Notes: generated by a model not told the origin, from the letters alone. A stretch of DNA of 64,000 bases from Desulfosarcina alkanivorans (GCF_009688945.1 NZ_AP021874.1:3534001-3598000); one strand, 5' to 3'; counted from the first letter of the stretch, positions 33,662 to 42,735 are shown. Numbers and translations are program-made.

Positions 33662-34237
33662 GTGGCAAGCATTAAAGGCACCAAAACGGAAAAGAACATT
33701 CTAACGGCGTTCAGCGGTGAATCTCAGGCCAGGAACCGTTACACGTACTTTTCCAAGCAGGCCAAGAAGGAAGGTTTTGTACAGATTGCAGACATTTTTG
33801 AAGAGACCGCCAACCAGGAAAAAGAGCATGCCAAGCGCCTGTTCAAGCTGCTGGAAGGTGGCGAGGTTGAGATCTCCGGTGCCTTTCCCGCCGGCGTGAT
33901 CGGCACCACCGTCGAAAATCTCAAGGAAGCGGCCGGCGGCGAAAACTACGAGTGGACCACCATGTATCCCGAATTCGCAACGGTCGCGCGCGAAGAGGGC
34001 CTGGATCACGTGGCATTCATCTTCGAAGCCATTGCCGTTGCCGAAAAGCAGCATGAAAAACGCTACGAGGACCTGAAGGCCAACATCGAGGCCGGACGGG
34101 TATTCAAGAGAGAAGAGAGCGTGACCTGGCGCTGCCGCAACTGCGGCTATCTTCATGAAGGCACCGAACCCCCCGAGATGTGCCCGGCCTGCGCGCATCC
34201 CCGGGCCCATTTCGAGATCCTGGGTGAGAACTGGTAA
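33662..34237 (+). CDS. rbr: Rubrerythrin
   Basis: 191 aa; GTG start at 33662 with AAGGAGG upstream. The diiron domain (E-x2-H sets in NLTAFSGESQARNRYTYF-like and ANQEKEHAKRLF, AVAEKQHEKRY) is followed by a rubredoxin-like C-terminus CRNCGYLHEG...CPACAHPRAHF. It reduces H2O2 with electrons from rubredoxin/NADH. It precedes desulfoferrodoxin by 51 bp, the classic anaerobe superoxide-to-water pathway. Confidence 0.96.
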   Translation: MASIKGTKTEKNILTAFSGESQARNRYTYFSKQAKKEGFVQIADIFEETANQEKEHAKRLFKLLEGGEVEISGAFPAGVIGTTVENLKEAAGGENYEWTTMYPEFATVAREEGLDHVAFIFEAIAVAEKQHEKRYEDLKANIEAGRVFKREESVTWRCRNCGYLHEGTEPPEMCPACAHPRAHFEILGENW

Positions 34238-34288
34238 GCGGCGTCAACGTATTATCAATCGTTTTTTCAAACCGACAAGGAGAAAAAA

Positions 34289-34663
34289 ATGGCGGAAAGA
34301 TTTGAGGTATACAAATGCGATCTTTGCGGGAACATCGTTCAGGTGCTCGTCGGCGGCGGCGGCGAGCTGGTGTGCTGCGGAGAGGCCATGAAAAAGCTGA
34401 CCGAAAACACCGTTGATGCGGCCAAGGAGAAACACGTACCGGTCATCGAGAAGATCGACGGTGGATACAAAGTCAAAGTGGGCGGCGTCCCCCATCCCAT
34501 GGAAGAGAAGCACTGGATTCAATGGATCGAGTTGAACGCGGACGGCAAATCCTACTTCCAGTTTCTCGACCCGGGCCAGACCCCCGAAGCCGTGTTCAAG
34601 GTCGATGCGGCAACGGTTTCCGCCAGGGAATACTGCAACCTCCACGGGTTGTGGAAGGCGTAA
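34289..34663 (+). CDS. dfx: Desulfoferrodoxin (superoxide reductase)
   Basis: 124 aa. N-terminal desulforedoxin centre (CDLCGNIV, then CCGEAM) and the catalytic Fe-His4Cys site ([30 protein letters not shown]). It reduces superoxide to H2O2 for rubrerythrin to remove. AAGGAG precedes the start. A terminator follows at 34683. Confidence 0.97.
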   Translation: MAERFEVYKCDLCGNIVQVLVGGGGELVCCGEAMKKLTENTVDAAKEKHVPVIEKIDGGYKVKVGGVPHPMEEKHWIQWIELNADGKSYFQFLDPGQTPEAVFKVDAATVSAREYCNLHGLWKA

Positions 34664-34682
34664 CCCCGCATTTTAAAAAATC

Positions 34683-34721
34683 CGGGAGACGGCGGCCGCC
34701 CCGGCATCCGCCTCCCGTTTT
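34683..34721 (+). terminator. Intrinsic terminator after desulfoferrodoxin
   Basis: CGGGAG (34683-34688) pairs with CTCCCG (34712-34717) with further GC pairs inside, followed by TTTT. Confidence 0.7.
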
Positions 34722-34827
34722 CCCGCCCCAGTCCCGACGGCCCGCCGGGGACTGCATGTGACCTGTGCCCGCCAGGAGCCGTTGACGGGCAGGGGCCACA
34801 TGGCCAACATCAAAAAGGAGGTGTTTC

Positions 34828-34983
34828 ATGGGAAGCTGGAAATGCGGAAACTGCGGATATGAACTCGAGGCGGACAAGCCGCCCGAAAAATGTCCGTCGT
34901 GCAAGGAAAAATGCGATTTTCTGGACAATACCTGCTACACGCCCGACTGCCAGTACGAGGGCAAGGACCCCAGAATCAAATAA
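34828..34983 (+). CDS. Small rubredoxin-like iron protein
   Basis: 51 aa: [19 protein letters not shown] then [20 protein letters not shown] precedes the ATG. The first knuckle is rubredoxin/rubrerythrin-like (CGNCGYE) and the second is CPSCK; extra Cys at [10 protein letters not shown]. Probably an electron carrier or a scaffold iron protein of the rubrerythrin system. Confidence 0.85.
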   Translation: MGSWKCGNCGYELEADKPPEKCPSCKEKCDFLDNTCYTPDCQYEGKDPRIK

Positions 34984-35002
34984 CACCAGCCGCAGATCGA
35001 CC

Positions 35003-35041
35003 ACACCGGCCACCGGTGTCTCGGTTGGCACCCGGGTGCCA
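35003..35041. promoter_or_regulatory. Two tandem palindromes before the flavodoxin gene
   Basis: ACACCGG/CCGGTGT (35003-35019) and a perfect 16-bp palindrome TGGCACCCGGGTGCCA (35026-35041). They could be an operator pair or a terminator without T-run. Confidence 0.4.
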
Positions 35042-35093
35042 CGCGGACATCACCGTCCAGGCGCATCAACTCAAAAGCCGAAGGGAGCAGGAA

Positions 35094-35525
35094 ATGGCCA
35101 AAGCACTCATCGTGTATGCCACACGCACGGGAGAGACTGAAAAAATAGGCAATCTCATCGCCGAGGGGATCCGGTTCTCCGGCCATGAAGCCGAGTTGCT
35201 GAAGGTAACGGATATAAAAAAAGGGGAGGACCTGAAGGGGTACGATGCCGTTATTCTCGGTTCCCCCACCTACCACGGCGAAATGGTTCAGGGGATGAAA
35301 ACCCTGCTGTTCATGGCCGAAAAAGCGGAGTTAGAAGGCAAGGTGGGCGGTGCCTTCGGCTCGTTCGGCTGGAGCGGCGAAGCTCCGGACCGCATCTTTG
35401 AAACCATGAAAAACATCTTCAAGATGAACATGGTGAGCATTCCCCTGCGGCTCAAATCGGCCAACCTGGGCGGCGGCATGAAGATGGCCCAGGATTATGG
35501 ACGGGAGATTTCAGAAAAGCTCTAA
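35094..35525 (+). CDS. Flavodoxin
   Basis: 143 aa from ATG 35094 (GGGAG upstream). FMN loop ALIVYATRTGETEKIG, AVILGSPTYHGE and GGAFGSFGWSGEAPDRIFETMK. One-electron carrier, likely interchangeable with ferredoxin and rubredoxin among the oxidoreductases around it. The GSFGWSGEA segment also occurs in the FprA flavodoxin domain at 41900. Confidence 0.93.
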   Translation: MAKALIVYATRTGETEKIGNLIAEGIRFSGHEAELLKVTDIKKGEDLKGYDAVILGSPTYHGEMVQGMKTLLFMAEKAELEGKVGGAFGSFGWSGEAPDRIFETMKNIFKMNMVSIPLRLKSANLGGGMKMAQDYGREISEKL

Positions 35526-35527
35526 TA

Positions 35528-35670
35528 GTGTCCGTCCCGAAATAGGCATAATGGGTCGAGATCAAGGCGCGCGAGAAATTTTGCTGAAGCCATATGGTTG
35601 ATATTCCGAGGATAAAATTTTGAGCGCAACGCCGATATCTGGCAAATCGGCCATTTATTGACGGGCACAC
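35528..35670. repeat. Candidate MITE-like element
   Basis: 143-bp AT-richer block between the flavodoxin and zinc-ribbon genes with imperfect terminal inverted repeats GTGTCCGTC and GACGGGCACAC. It is non-coding and unlike its GC-rich flanks. I see no second copy in the window. Confidence 0.4.
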
Positions 35671-35730
35671 AACTGACAATCGACGCAAATCAGTCAACCC
35701 CATCAATTCGGATTAAAAAAGGAGGCTGTC

Positions 35731-35916
35731 ATGTCCACACCCCAACATTGCCCCGGTTATGAGAATTTTAAAAACCTGAAATCATTCGTCTGCAAATGCC
35801 CCGAATGCGGCGAAAGCAAAGAGATCTTTTCCGACGAGTTCAACAAGGATCACACCTGCGCCAAATGCGGCAAGCCCATCGACTTTACCCAGTGCACCCT
35901 GGACGGGAGCGCTTAG
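35731..35916 (+). CDS. Small zinc-ribbon protein
   Basis: 61 aa; AAAGGAGG precedes the ATG. Cys pairs CKCPECGESKE and CAKCGKPID flank an acidic linker, and a final Cys is at FTQCTLDG. Cytosolic, metal-binding, function unknown. It lies between the flavodoxin and cydAB genes and ends before a perfect hairpin. Confidence 0.75.
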   Translation: MSTPQHCPGYENFKNLKSFVCKCPECGESKEIFSDEFNKDHTCAKCGKPIDFTQCTLDGSA

Positions 35917-36047
35917 GCCGCCGGATGCCATCGCTGCGCCGCAAGGATCGCACGGCCTTGCGGCAACCGGGACGGCATCGCCCCGCCGGCAGGGACGGGC
36001 CAGTCCCCGGAACGCGTGGACCGGCACCGTCGCACCCGATCAACAAT

Positions 36048-36079
36048 GCCCCGCGTAAGAATTTCTTTTTACGCGGGGC
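36048..36079. terminator. Perfect 11-bp hairpin before cydA
   Basis: GCCCCGCGTAA (36048-36058) pairs with TTACGCGGGGC (36069-36079) around a T-rich loop. There is no T-run after the stem; it may terminate the zinc-ribbon transcript or fold in the cyd leader. Confidence 0.6.
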
Positions 36080-36149
36080 CTGACCATCCACATTAAGGGC
36101 AACCGGTCCCGGGGGACGGCTGCCGGCATCTGTTCAAGGAGAATGGTTT

Positions 36150-37466
36150 ATGGACGTTGTCATGTTATCCCGGCTCCAGTTTGCCGCCGCCACCATGTTT
36201 CATTTCCTGTTTGTTCCGCTGACCCTCGGGCTCTCCGTTCTGGTGGCCTACATGGAGACCCGGTATGTGCGTACCGGCGATGAAACCTACCTGCGCATGA
36301 CCAAGTTCTGGGGAAAACTGTTTTTGATCAACTTCGCCCTGGGCGTGGTCACCGGCATCACCCTGGAGTTTCAGTTCGGCACGAACTGGTCCCGCTACTC
36401 GGCCTACGTCGGGGACGTGTTCGGGTCGCTTCTGGCCATCGAAGCATCGGTGGCCTTCTTTCTGGAGTCCACCTTTATCGGCATCTGGATCTTCGGCTGG
36501 AACAAGCTGTCCAAAAAGGCCCATGCCACGGTGATGTGGCTGGTGGCCGGCGCCGGCAACCTCTCGGCAGTCTGGATTCTTCTGGCCAACGGGTGGATGC
36601 AGCACCCGGTGGGCTTCACCATCCGCGACGGCCGGGCGGAACTGACCGATTTTCTGGCGGTGATCACCAACAAATTCGGCCTGCTGGAAATCGCCCACAC
36701 CATCCCCTCCGCCTTCCTCCTGGCCGCCTTTTTCATGATGGGCATCAGCGCCTGGCACCTGCTGAAAAAGCAGCACGTCACGTTCTTCACCCGCTCCTTC
36801 AATATCGGCCTGGTCGTGGGGCTGGTCTCATCCATCGTGGTGGCCGTCACCGGTGACATGCACGCCGTCCACGTCACCGAAACCCAGCCGGCCAAACTGG
36901 CCGCCATGGAATCCCATTGGGAGACCCGGACCCGGGCCCCCATCGTCATGTTTGCCGTCCCCGACGAGGAAAACGAACGCAACCGGGTCGAAATCGGACG
37001 GATTCCCGGCGCCCTGAGCCTGCTGGGACACCATGATATCAATGCCGCCGTAACCGGTCTGAAAGACATCCCCAGGGATGAACGCCCACCGGTCCTGCCG
37101 ACCTTCGTCTCTTTCAGGACCATGGTCGCCCTGGGAACCCTCTTCCCCCTGCTCACCATCGTCGGTCTGTTCCTTCGGAAACGGCTGCTTGAATCCCGAT
37201 GGTACCTGTGGGTCATGCTCCTGGCCATCCCGCTGCCCTACCTGGCCATCGAGATGGGATGGGTGCTGGCCGAAGTGGGCCGTCAGCCCTGGATTGTCCA
37301 CGGATTGCTGAAAACCGCCAATGCCGCCTCACCGGTAGCGGCCTCCCAGGTGATGACCAGCCTGGTGGGATTCATTCTGGTTTATGGCCTGCTGGGAATC
37401 GCCGGTTTTTACCTGATTGCCGATTTCGCCCGAAAAGGCCCCGAAACGGCAACGGAAAACAGATAA
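36150..37466 (+). CDS. cydA: Cytochrome bd oxidase subunit I
   Basis: 438 aa, about nine membrane helices. Haem-ligand region SRLQFAAATMFHFLFVPLTLG, then GVVTGITLEFQFGTNWSRYS and GRQPWIVHGLLKTANAAS. The Q-loop is short. With CydB it oxidises quinol and reduces O2 to water at the cytoplasmic membrane with high affinity; in sulfate reducers this is a protective oxidase. CAAGGAG precedes the start. It forms an operon with cydB 48 bp on. Confidence 0.96.
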   Translation: MDVVMLSRLQFAAATMFHFLFVPLTLGLSVLVAYMETRYVRTGDETYLRMTKFWGKLFLINFALGVVTGITLEFQFGTNWSRYSAYVGDVFGSLLAIEASVAFFLESTFIGIWIFGWNKLSKKAHATVMWLVAGAGNLSAVWILLANGWMQHPVGFTIRDGRAELTDFLAVITNKFGLLEIAHTIPSAFLLAAFFMMGISAWHLLKKQHVTFFTRSFNIGLVVGLVSSIVVAVTGDMHAVHVTETQPAKLAAMESHWETRTRAPIVMFAVPDEENERNRVEIGRIPGALSLLGHHDINAAVTGLKDIPRDERPPVLPTFVSFRTMVALGTLFPLLTIVGLFLRKRLLESRWYLWVMLLAIPLPYLAIEMGWVLAEVGRQPWIVHGLLKTANAASPVAASQVMTSLVGFILVYGLLGIAGFYLIADFARKGPETATENR

Positions 37467-37514
37467 CCAGATTGACTGGACTCGACCAATAAAGACGAAA
37501 CACGGGGGTTTTAA

Positions 37515-38543
37515 ATGGAGTTACAATCCGTATGGTTTTTCCTCTGGGGGCTGCTTTGGGCCGTATTTTTCATGACGGACGGCTTTGACCTGGGAATCGG
37601 TTCGCTCTACCCGTTCCTGGGACGCTCGGAACGCGACAAGAACATGATGATCCACGCCATGGGGCCGCTGTGGGACGGCAACGAAGTATGGCTGATCACC
37701 GCCGGCGGGGTCACCTTCGCCGCCTTCCCGCTGTTCTATGCGGTGATGTTCTCATCCCTCTACTCGGCCCTGATGCTGATCCTCTTCGCCCTGATCCTGC
37801 GCGGCGTCTCTTTTGAATTCCGCAACAAAGTGAACCGCCCGGCCTGGAAAAGGGTGTGGGACGTCTGTATCTTCGTGGGCAGCTTTGTGCCGGCCCTGCT
37901 GTTCGGCGTGGCCTTCGGCAATATCTTCAAGGGCATCCCCATCGACCAGGACGGCGTTTACCTGGGCAACCTGTTCACGCTGCTCAATCCCTACGGCCTG
38001 CTGGCCGGGGTGCTGTTTGTCTGCCTTTTTCTGATGCATGGCGCCCTGTGGCTGACGATCCGCACCGACGGCGACCTGGCCGGGCGTGCCGAGCGTCTGG
38101 CCGGCCTGCTATGGCCGGTGCTCACCGGCGTGGCGGTGGTCTTTCTGGTGGCCACTTACATATTCACCGCGCTTTACGACAACTACCTGGCTCGGCCGGT
38201 CCTGTTCCTCGTGCCGGCCATCAGTGTTGCCGCCATCGTGGGCATCAAGTATTTTCTGATGCAGAAAGCCTTCTTCAGGGCGTGGTTCGCCTCGGCCGCC
38301 ACCATCGTTTCCTGCACCTTCTTCGGTGTGATCGGGCTGTTTCCCAACCTGTTCCCCTCCAGCGTCAAGGCCGAGTACAGCCTGACGGCCTTCAACGCGT
38401 CCTCCAGCCCCCTGACCCTGAAAATCATGCTCATCGTGGTGCTGCTTTTCGTGCCCGCGGTGCTGGCCTACCAGGTCTGGGCCTACCGGCTGTTCAGCGT
38501 CAAGGTGACCGACGAGGACCTGGCCCACGAGGAGATGTACTGA
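37515..38543 (+). CDS. cydB: Cytochrome bd oxidase subunit II
   Basis: 342 aa, eight to nine membrane helices; FFLWGLLWAVFFMTDGFDLGIG, HAMGPLWDGNEVWLITAGG and RGVSFEFRNK are typical of CydB. It pairs with CydA. No cydX-like small subunit is visible downstream. A perfect two-part hairpin follows the stop. Confidence 0.96.
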   Translation: MELQSVWFFLWGLLWAVFFMTDGFDLGIGSLYPFLGRSERDKNMMIHAMGPLWDGNEVWLITAGGVTFAAFPLFYAVMFSSLYSALMLILFALILRGVSFEFRNKVNRPAWKRVWDVCIFVGSFVPALLFGVAFGNIFKGIPIDQDGVYLGNLFTLLNPYGLLAGVLFVCLFLMHGALWLTIRTDGDLAGRAERLAGLLWPVLTGVAVVFLVATYIFTALYDNYLARPVLFLVPAISVAAIVGIKYFLMQKAFFRAWFASAATIVSCTFFGVIGLFPNLFPSSVKAEYSLTAFNASSSPLTLKIMLIVVLLFVPAVLAYQVWAYRLFSVKVTDEDLAHEEMY

Positions 38544-38555
38544 TCGCCCCCCCTT

Positions 38556-38596
38556 CCGCCGCGTCCACCGGACAGCAGACCCGGTGGTTGCGGCGG
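38556..38596. terminator. Stacked hairpin after cydB
   Basis: CCGCCGC + CCACCGG pair with CCGGTGG + GCGGCGG across a GT/TT internal loop. It has no T-run; it may end or process the cyd transcript. Confidence 0.5.
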
Positions 38597-38640
38597 GGTA
38601 ACCGCCATCGCAGTGCCAACCGCCAGAAACGGAGCTTTGC

Positions 38641-38985
38641 ATGAAACCCAATCCATTGATCATCACCGTCGCCACCGCCCTTCTGGGTGTCTGGGTGGTC
38701 ATCGCCGCCGCCGCCAAACCGGGCCCCGACCATATCGACATTTACGGTGGCACCAGCGGCAAGGTGCCCTTTCCCCATGCCCGACATCAGGAGCGGATCC
38801 AGGACTGCAACGTCTGCCACAGTGTCTTTGCCCGGGAAAGCGGCGCGATCAAGCGCATGAAGGAGCAGGGCGCACTGAAGCCCAAAAAAGTGATGAACCT
38901 GCAGTGCATCAAGTGCCACAAAAATGAGAAGCGGGCCGGCAAGCCCTATGGCCCGGTGACCTGTTCGACCTGCCATGTCAAATAA
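38641..38985 (+). CDS. Exported triheme cytochrome c (c7-like)
   Basis: 114 aa with a signal peptide (LIITVATALLGVWVVIAAAA). Three haem sites: CNVCH, CIKCH and CSTCH, with the His-rich FPHARHQ near the first. It resembles the class III/c7 cytochromes of sulfate and metal reducers. Periplasmic electron carrier; its position after cydAB suggests a link to O2 respiration or protection. Confidence 0.9.
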   Translation: MKPNPLIITVATALLGVWVVIAAAAKPGPDHIDIYGGTSGKVPFPHARHQERIQDCNVCHSVFARESGAIKRMKEQGALKPKKVMNLQCIKCHKNEKRAGKPYGPVTCSTCHVK

Positions 38986-39060
38986 CAGTGCAGATATCGG
39001 CGTTTTTACGCTTTCATCAACGTACAGCCGATCAAACCGGCTGAACAGAGCCCGAGTGCC

Positions 39061-40041
39061 ATGCTGATTGTAGGACTTCAGGGAAGCCCCCGAAAAAAAG
39101 GAAACACCGACACCTTTCTGGCCGCCTTTCTGGATAAAGCCGCCCGGACGGGCGCTGCCGTCAGGACCATCCAGGCGGCCCGGGCCGGCATCGTGCCCTG
39201 CAGGGGCTGCGGGTATTGCGAGACCCACGGCACCTGCGTCATCGCCGATGATCCCATGTCGACGGAAATATTCGGTCTGCTGCGGCAGGCCGATCTGGTG
39301 GTGGCCGCGTCCCCGGTCTATTTTTACGGCATCTCCGCCCAGCTCAAGGTACTGGTCGACCGGTGCCAGACCCTCTGGTCGCGAAAATATGTCTATAAGC
39401 TCAAGGATCCGCTGGCCGACACCCGGAAAGGGCTGCTGTTCAGCGTCGCGGCCTCCAGGGGCCGCCAGCTGTTCGACGGCGTCGACCTGACGGTAAAATA
39501 CTTTTTCGACGCCATCGACGCCCGCTTCAGCCATGCCATGACCTACCGGGGAATTGAATCCAGGGGCGAAATCAGCCGGCATGAGGGCCTGGCGGCGGAC
39601 ATTGACGAGGCCGTCGCCAAAACCGTCCTGCCGCTGGTCAAACGCAAAAAGATCCTTTTCATTTCAAAGGACGGCGCCTGCCGGGCCCCCATGGCGGCGG
39701 CCCTGGCCCAGCAGCGCTTCGGCGACCGCATCCGCACCGGATTCGGCGCCCTGCAGCCGGCGTCCGGACTGTCCGTCCCCATGGTCCGGGCCATGCAGCG
39801 GGCTGGCGTGGACATGGGCTTTCGCCGACCGCAGCACGTGGACCAGGCCCTGTATGGCGCCACGCCCGATCTGACCGTCATCGTCGGCGCCGACGACGAC
39901 CGTCGGATGAGAGGGATTCCCGGTAAAAAAACGATAAGGTGGTCACCGGCCCAGCCGGTTTCGTCGGAAGCGGAAGCCATGGACGCGCTGCGCATGGAGA
40001 TGGCCGCGCAGTTGGATACGCTCGTGCAGGAATGGCAATAA
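39061..40041 (+). CDS. FMN reductase-LMW-PTP fusion with an altered phosphatase site
   Basis: 326 aa. Residues 1-200 are an NADPH-dependent FMN reductase/iron-sulfur flavoprotein type (GLQGSPRKKGNTDTFL, CRGCGYCETHGTC, AASPVYFYGISAQLK). Residues 200-326 resemble LMW protein-tyrosine phosphatase/arsenate reductase, but the signature (V)C-x5-CR reads ISKDGACRAPMAA: the nucleophilic Cys is Ser, while the next Cys-Arg is kept. The domain is likely non-catalytic or repurposed. It lies upstream of the rubredoxins. Confidence 0.88.
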   Translation: MLIVGLQGSPRKKGNTDTFLAAFLDKAARTGAAVRTIQAARAGIVPCRGCGYCETHGTCVIADDPMSTEIFGLLRQADLVVAASPVYFYGISAQLKVLVDRCQTLWSRKYVYKLKDPLADTRKGLLFSVAASRGRQLFDGVDLTVKYFFDAIDARFSHAMTYRGIESRGEISRHEGLAADIDEAVAKTVLPLVKRKKILFISKDGACRAPMAAALAQQRFGDRIRTGFGALQPASGLSVPMVRAMQRAGVDMGFRRPQHVDQALYGATPDLTVIVGADDDRRMRGIPGKKTIRWSPAQPVSSEAEAMDALRMEMAAQLDTLVQEWQ

Positions 40042-40066
40042 ACGGTAACCCACAAAGGAGTCAAGA

Positions 40067-40246
40067 ATGGCAGAACCCCATGAAATGTACCAGTGCCAGA
40101 CCGTTAACTGCGGATATATCTATAACCCCGACAAAGGGGACCGCAAGGGAAAGATCGCCAAGGGCACCTCGTTTGACGATCTTCCCGACGACTGGAAATG
40201 CCCCATCTGCGGGGCCGGCAAAAAGATGTTCCGCCCCCTGGGGTAA
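40067..40246 (+). CDS. Rubredoxin with C-x4-C knuckle
   Basis: 59 aa from ATG 40067 (AAAGGAG upstream). The first knuckle is [12 protein letters not shown], with four residues between the Cys, as in the Rd-2 type known from Desulfovibrio; the second is CPICGAGK. It carries one electron from the iron centre to rubrerythrin or FprA. Confidence 0.92.
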   Translation: MAEPHEMYQCQTVNCGYIYNPDKGDRKGKIAKGTSFDDLPDDWKCPICGAGKKMFRPLG

Positions 40247-40411
40247 TGGCTGTCGGGCTGCCGGCCGTCAGATTCGGTTAGACACCGCAAGGCCCTGTAT
40301 GGTAAAAGAGACCATCTTTTTCCAACCGAGACGCGGTACCGACAGAACATGCATGGCAAATCGCCATGGGCGATTTTTATACAATTAACCGATAACGTTA
40401 CGGAGGAAACA

Positions 40412-40573
40412 ATGGACAGGTATGTTTGCACACTCTGCGGCTATGTTTACGATCCCGAAGCGGGCGATCCCGACAACGGCGTGGCTGCCGGTACCAAGTG
40501 GGAAGATGTACCCGGAGACTGGGAATGCCCGGTCTGCGGCGCAAGCAAAGACGATTTCGAGAAAGAGGAATAG
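40412..40573 (+). CDS. Rubredoxin
   Basis: 53 aa; CGGAGGAA precedes the ATG. Standard C-x2-C knuckles: [20 protein letters not shown] and [13 protein letters not shown]. It is the second of two tandem rubredoxins and likely donates electrons to FprA, rubrerythrin and desulfoferrodoxin. A terminator follows. Confidence 0.96.
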   Translation: MDRYVCTLCGYVYDPEAGDPDNGVAAGTKWEDVPGDWECPVCGASKDDFEKEE

Positions 40574-40619
40574 ATCCGCCGTTATCGGATCGTTCCCTTT
40601 TTTCCATCGACCAGCACCG

Positions 40620-40655
40620 AATGCCCTTTTCTGATTACGGGAAAAGGGCATTTCG
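40620..40655 (+). terminator. Terminator after rubredoxin
   Basis: AATGCCCTTTTC (40620-40631) pairs with GAAAAGGGCATT (40641-40652) and is followed by a T-rich stretch. Confidence 0.75.
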
Positions 40656-40899
40656 ATTTCTGATCCGGGAAAAAAGGACCAAACGGACGGCAGCAACGGG
40701 CATGAGTACCGGCCCCCGCGCCCCAAGCGCAAAAACGCAGAATCCGGGTTGACAAATGCTCATCGGGGCCAAAATTTAACCGGTAGCGGCTTGTAACCAT
40801 CCAGTTTCAGACGCCGGCCCGAAGGCATCGCGGCAGGCGCAGTTGATCCACCATGCCGCCCGGACCGGGCGGGCCGAAAACGAAAACAGGAAAGCACAC

Positions 40900-42087
40900 A
40901 TGAAACCGACGAAAATTGCGGACGGCGTCTATGAGGTCGGCGTCATCGACTGGAACATCAGGGACTTCCACGGTTATTCCACCGACCGGGGAACCAGCTA
41001 CAACGCCTATCTGGTCATCGACGAACAGGTGGCCCTCATCGACACGGTCAAGGCGCCCTTTGCGGACCAGTTGATCGCCAACATCTCACAGGTCATCGAC
41101 CCCGAAAAAATCGACGTGGTGGTCAGCAACCATACCGAGATGGACCACTCGGGCGCCCTGCCGCGCATCATGCAGCGGGTGGGCGAAGACAAGCCGCTGT
41201 ACTGCTCCAAGATGGGCGCCAGGAACCTGGCCAGCCATTTCACCAATCCGTGGAATTATCACCCCGTGAAGGAGGGCGAGACGCTCAGTCTGGGCAAACG
41301 CAGCCTCACCTTCATGGAAACCCGCATGATTCACTGGCCGGACAGCATGTTCACCTACCTGAACGAGGACCGCATCCTCTTCTCCAGCGACGGCTTCGGC
41401 CAGCACTACGCGGGATTCGAGAAGTTCGACGACCAGGCCGGCGCCGATCTCATGGAGCAGGCCAAAAAATACTATGCCAACATCCTTTTGCTCTATGCGC
41501 CGCGCATCCTGAAGCTGATCGAGAAGGTGGCGGCCTCGGGCATTCAGATTGACATGATCTGCCCGGATCACGGGGTGATCTGGCGCAAAGACCCCGGCAG
41601 TATCATCGATGCCTACCTGAAATGGAGCCGGCAGGAGCCGGAGCAAAAAGCCGTGGTGGTCTACGACACCATGTGGAAAAGCACGGAAACCATGGCCAAC
41701 GCCATCGCCGAGGGCATCTCATCGACCGGCGTCATGGTCAAGCCCATCCACATCCGCAGTTCCCACCGCAGCGACATCATGACCGATGTGCTCGATGCCG
41801 CCGCCGTGGTGATGGGCTCCCCCACCCTGAACAACCAGATGTTTCCCACGGTGGCCGATGTGCTGGTCTACATGAAGGGGCTCAAACCGGTCAACAAAAT
41901 CGGCGGGGCGTTCGGCTCCTACGGCTGGAGCGGCGAAGCGGTGAAACTGGTGGCCGCGGAACTGGAGGCCATGAAGTTCAGGATGATCGAAGCCGGGCCC
42001 CGGCTTCAGTACGTTCCCGAGGAGGCCGGCATCGCGGCCTGCATCGAGTACGGCAAAATGATCGGCCAGGCGGTAAAGGCGGGCTGA
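40900..42087 (+). CDS. fprA: Rubredoxin:oxygen oxidoreductase (FprA/ROO)
   Basis: 395 aa from ATG 40900 (AGGAAAG upstream). Metallo-beta-lactamase diiron domain (NHTEMDHSG, HWPDSMFTYL, CPDHGVIW) followed by flavodoxin (VVYDTMWKSTETMANAI, GSPTLNNQMFP, GAFGSYGWSGEAVK). It reduces O2 to water with electrons from rubredoxin. A TTGACA lies at 40749 in the 247-bp upstream gap. Tandem rubredoxins just before provide its donor. Confidence 0.96.
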   Translation: MKPTKIADGVYEVGVIDWNIRDFHGYSTDRGTSYNAYLVIDEQVALIDTVKAPFADQLIANISQVIDPEKIDVVVSNHTEMDHSGALPRIMQRVGEDKPLYCSKMGARNLASHFTNPWNYHPVKEGETLSLGKRSLTFMETRMIHWPDSMFTYLNEDRILFSSDGFGQHYAGFEKFDDQAGADLMEQAKKYYANILLLYAPRILKLIEKVAASGIQIDMICPDHGVIWRKDPGSIIDAYLKWSRQEPEQKAVVVYDTMWKSTETMANAIAEGISSTGVMVKPIHIRSSHRSDIMTDVLDAAAVVMGSPTLNNQMFPTVADVLVYMKGLKPVNKIGGAFGSYGWSGEAVKLVAAELEAMKFRMIEAGPRLQYVPEEAGIAACIEYGKMIGQAVKAG

Positions 42088-42144
42088 CCGGCAGTTGAAA
42101 CAGCCCCCGAGACCGGGCATAAACGTATCCGTCGGAGGTGTCCC

Positions 42145-42336
42145 ATGAAAGTCCCTGTCGTCGATATCGGCACCTGCACCCTGTGCATGGGCTGCGTGGA
42201 AGTCTGCCCGGAGGTGTTCGTGCAAAACGATGCCGGATACATCCAGGTCAACGAGATGGACGTCTATCCCGAAACGGAGGTGGACGAAGCCATCAAATAC
42301 TGCCCCGAGAACTGCATCAGCTGGGAAGAACACTGA
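42145..42336 (+). CDS. Single-cluster 4Fe-4S ferredoxin
   Basis: 63 aa; CGGAGG precedes the ATG. CTLCMGCVEVCPE plus a distal CPENC give one 4Fe-4S cluster. It resembles Desulfovibrio ferredoxin I-type. Electron carrier downstream of fprA, 57 bp after its stop. Confidence 0.93.
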   Translation: MKVPVVDIGTCTLCMGCVEVCPEVFVQNDAGYIQVNEMDVYPETEVDEAIKYCPENCISWEEH

Positions 42337-42366
42337 AAACGGTTTGATAACCTTTCGGGAGAAAAC

Positions 42367-42714
42367 ATGAAAAAAGTGGCACTGTTCGTATTCAACGGAG
42401 ACCCGGTCTGTTTCATCCATGTCCTGCTCAACGGGCTGGACATGAAGGCCAAAGGCATGGAGGTCCGCATCGTCGTGGAGGGGGCCGCCACGGCCCTGCT
42501 GCCCAAGCTGGCCGACCCCCAGAATCCCCTGCACAAGCTGTGGGAAAACGCCAAGGGCCAGGAGATCGTGGACGGCGTCTGCAAGGGCTGCGCCCACAAG
42601 ATGGGCACCGTGGACGAAGCCGTCAGCCAGGGATTGGCCCTGCTGGACGACATGTCCGGCCACCCGTCCATGTCCCGCTATATGGAAGCGGGATTCGAGG
42701 TGATCTCATTTTAA
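42367..42714 (+). CDS. DsrE-like protein
   Basis: 115 aa. KKVALFVFNGDPVCFIHVLLNGLDM with the conserved Cys and GVCKGCAHKMGT fit the small DsrE/DsrF-type sulfur relay fold. The role here is unclear; it may bind sulfur or a thiol. It is 31 bp after the ferredoxin gene, likely co-transcribed. Confidence 0.75.
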   Translation: MKKVALFVFNGDPVCFIHVLLNGLDMKAKGMEVRIVVEGAATALLPKLADPQNPLHKLWENAKGQEIVDGVCKGCAHKMGTVDEAVSQGLALLDDMSGHPSMSRYMEAGFEVISF

Positions 42715-42735
42715 ACCGCCTGCCGGGGTGCGATC

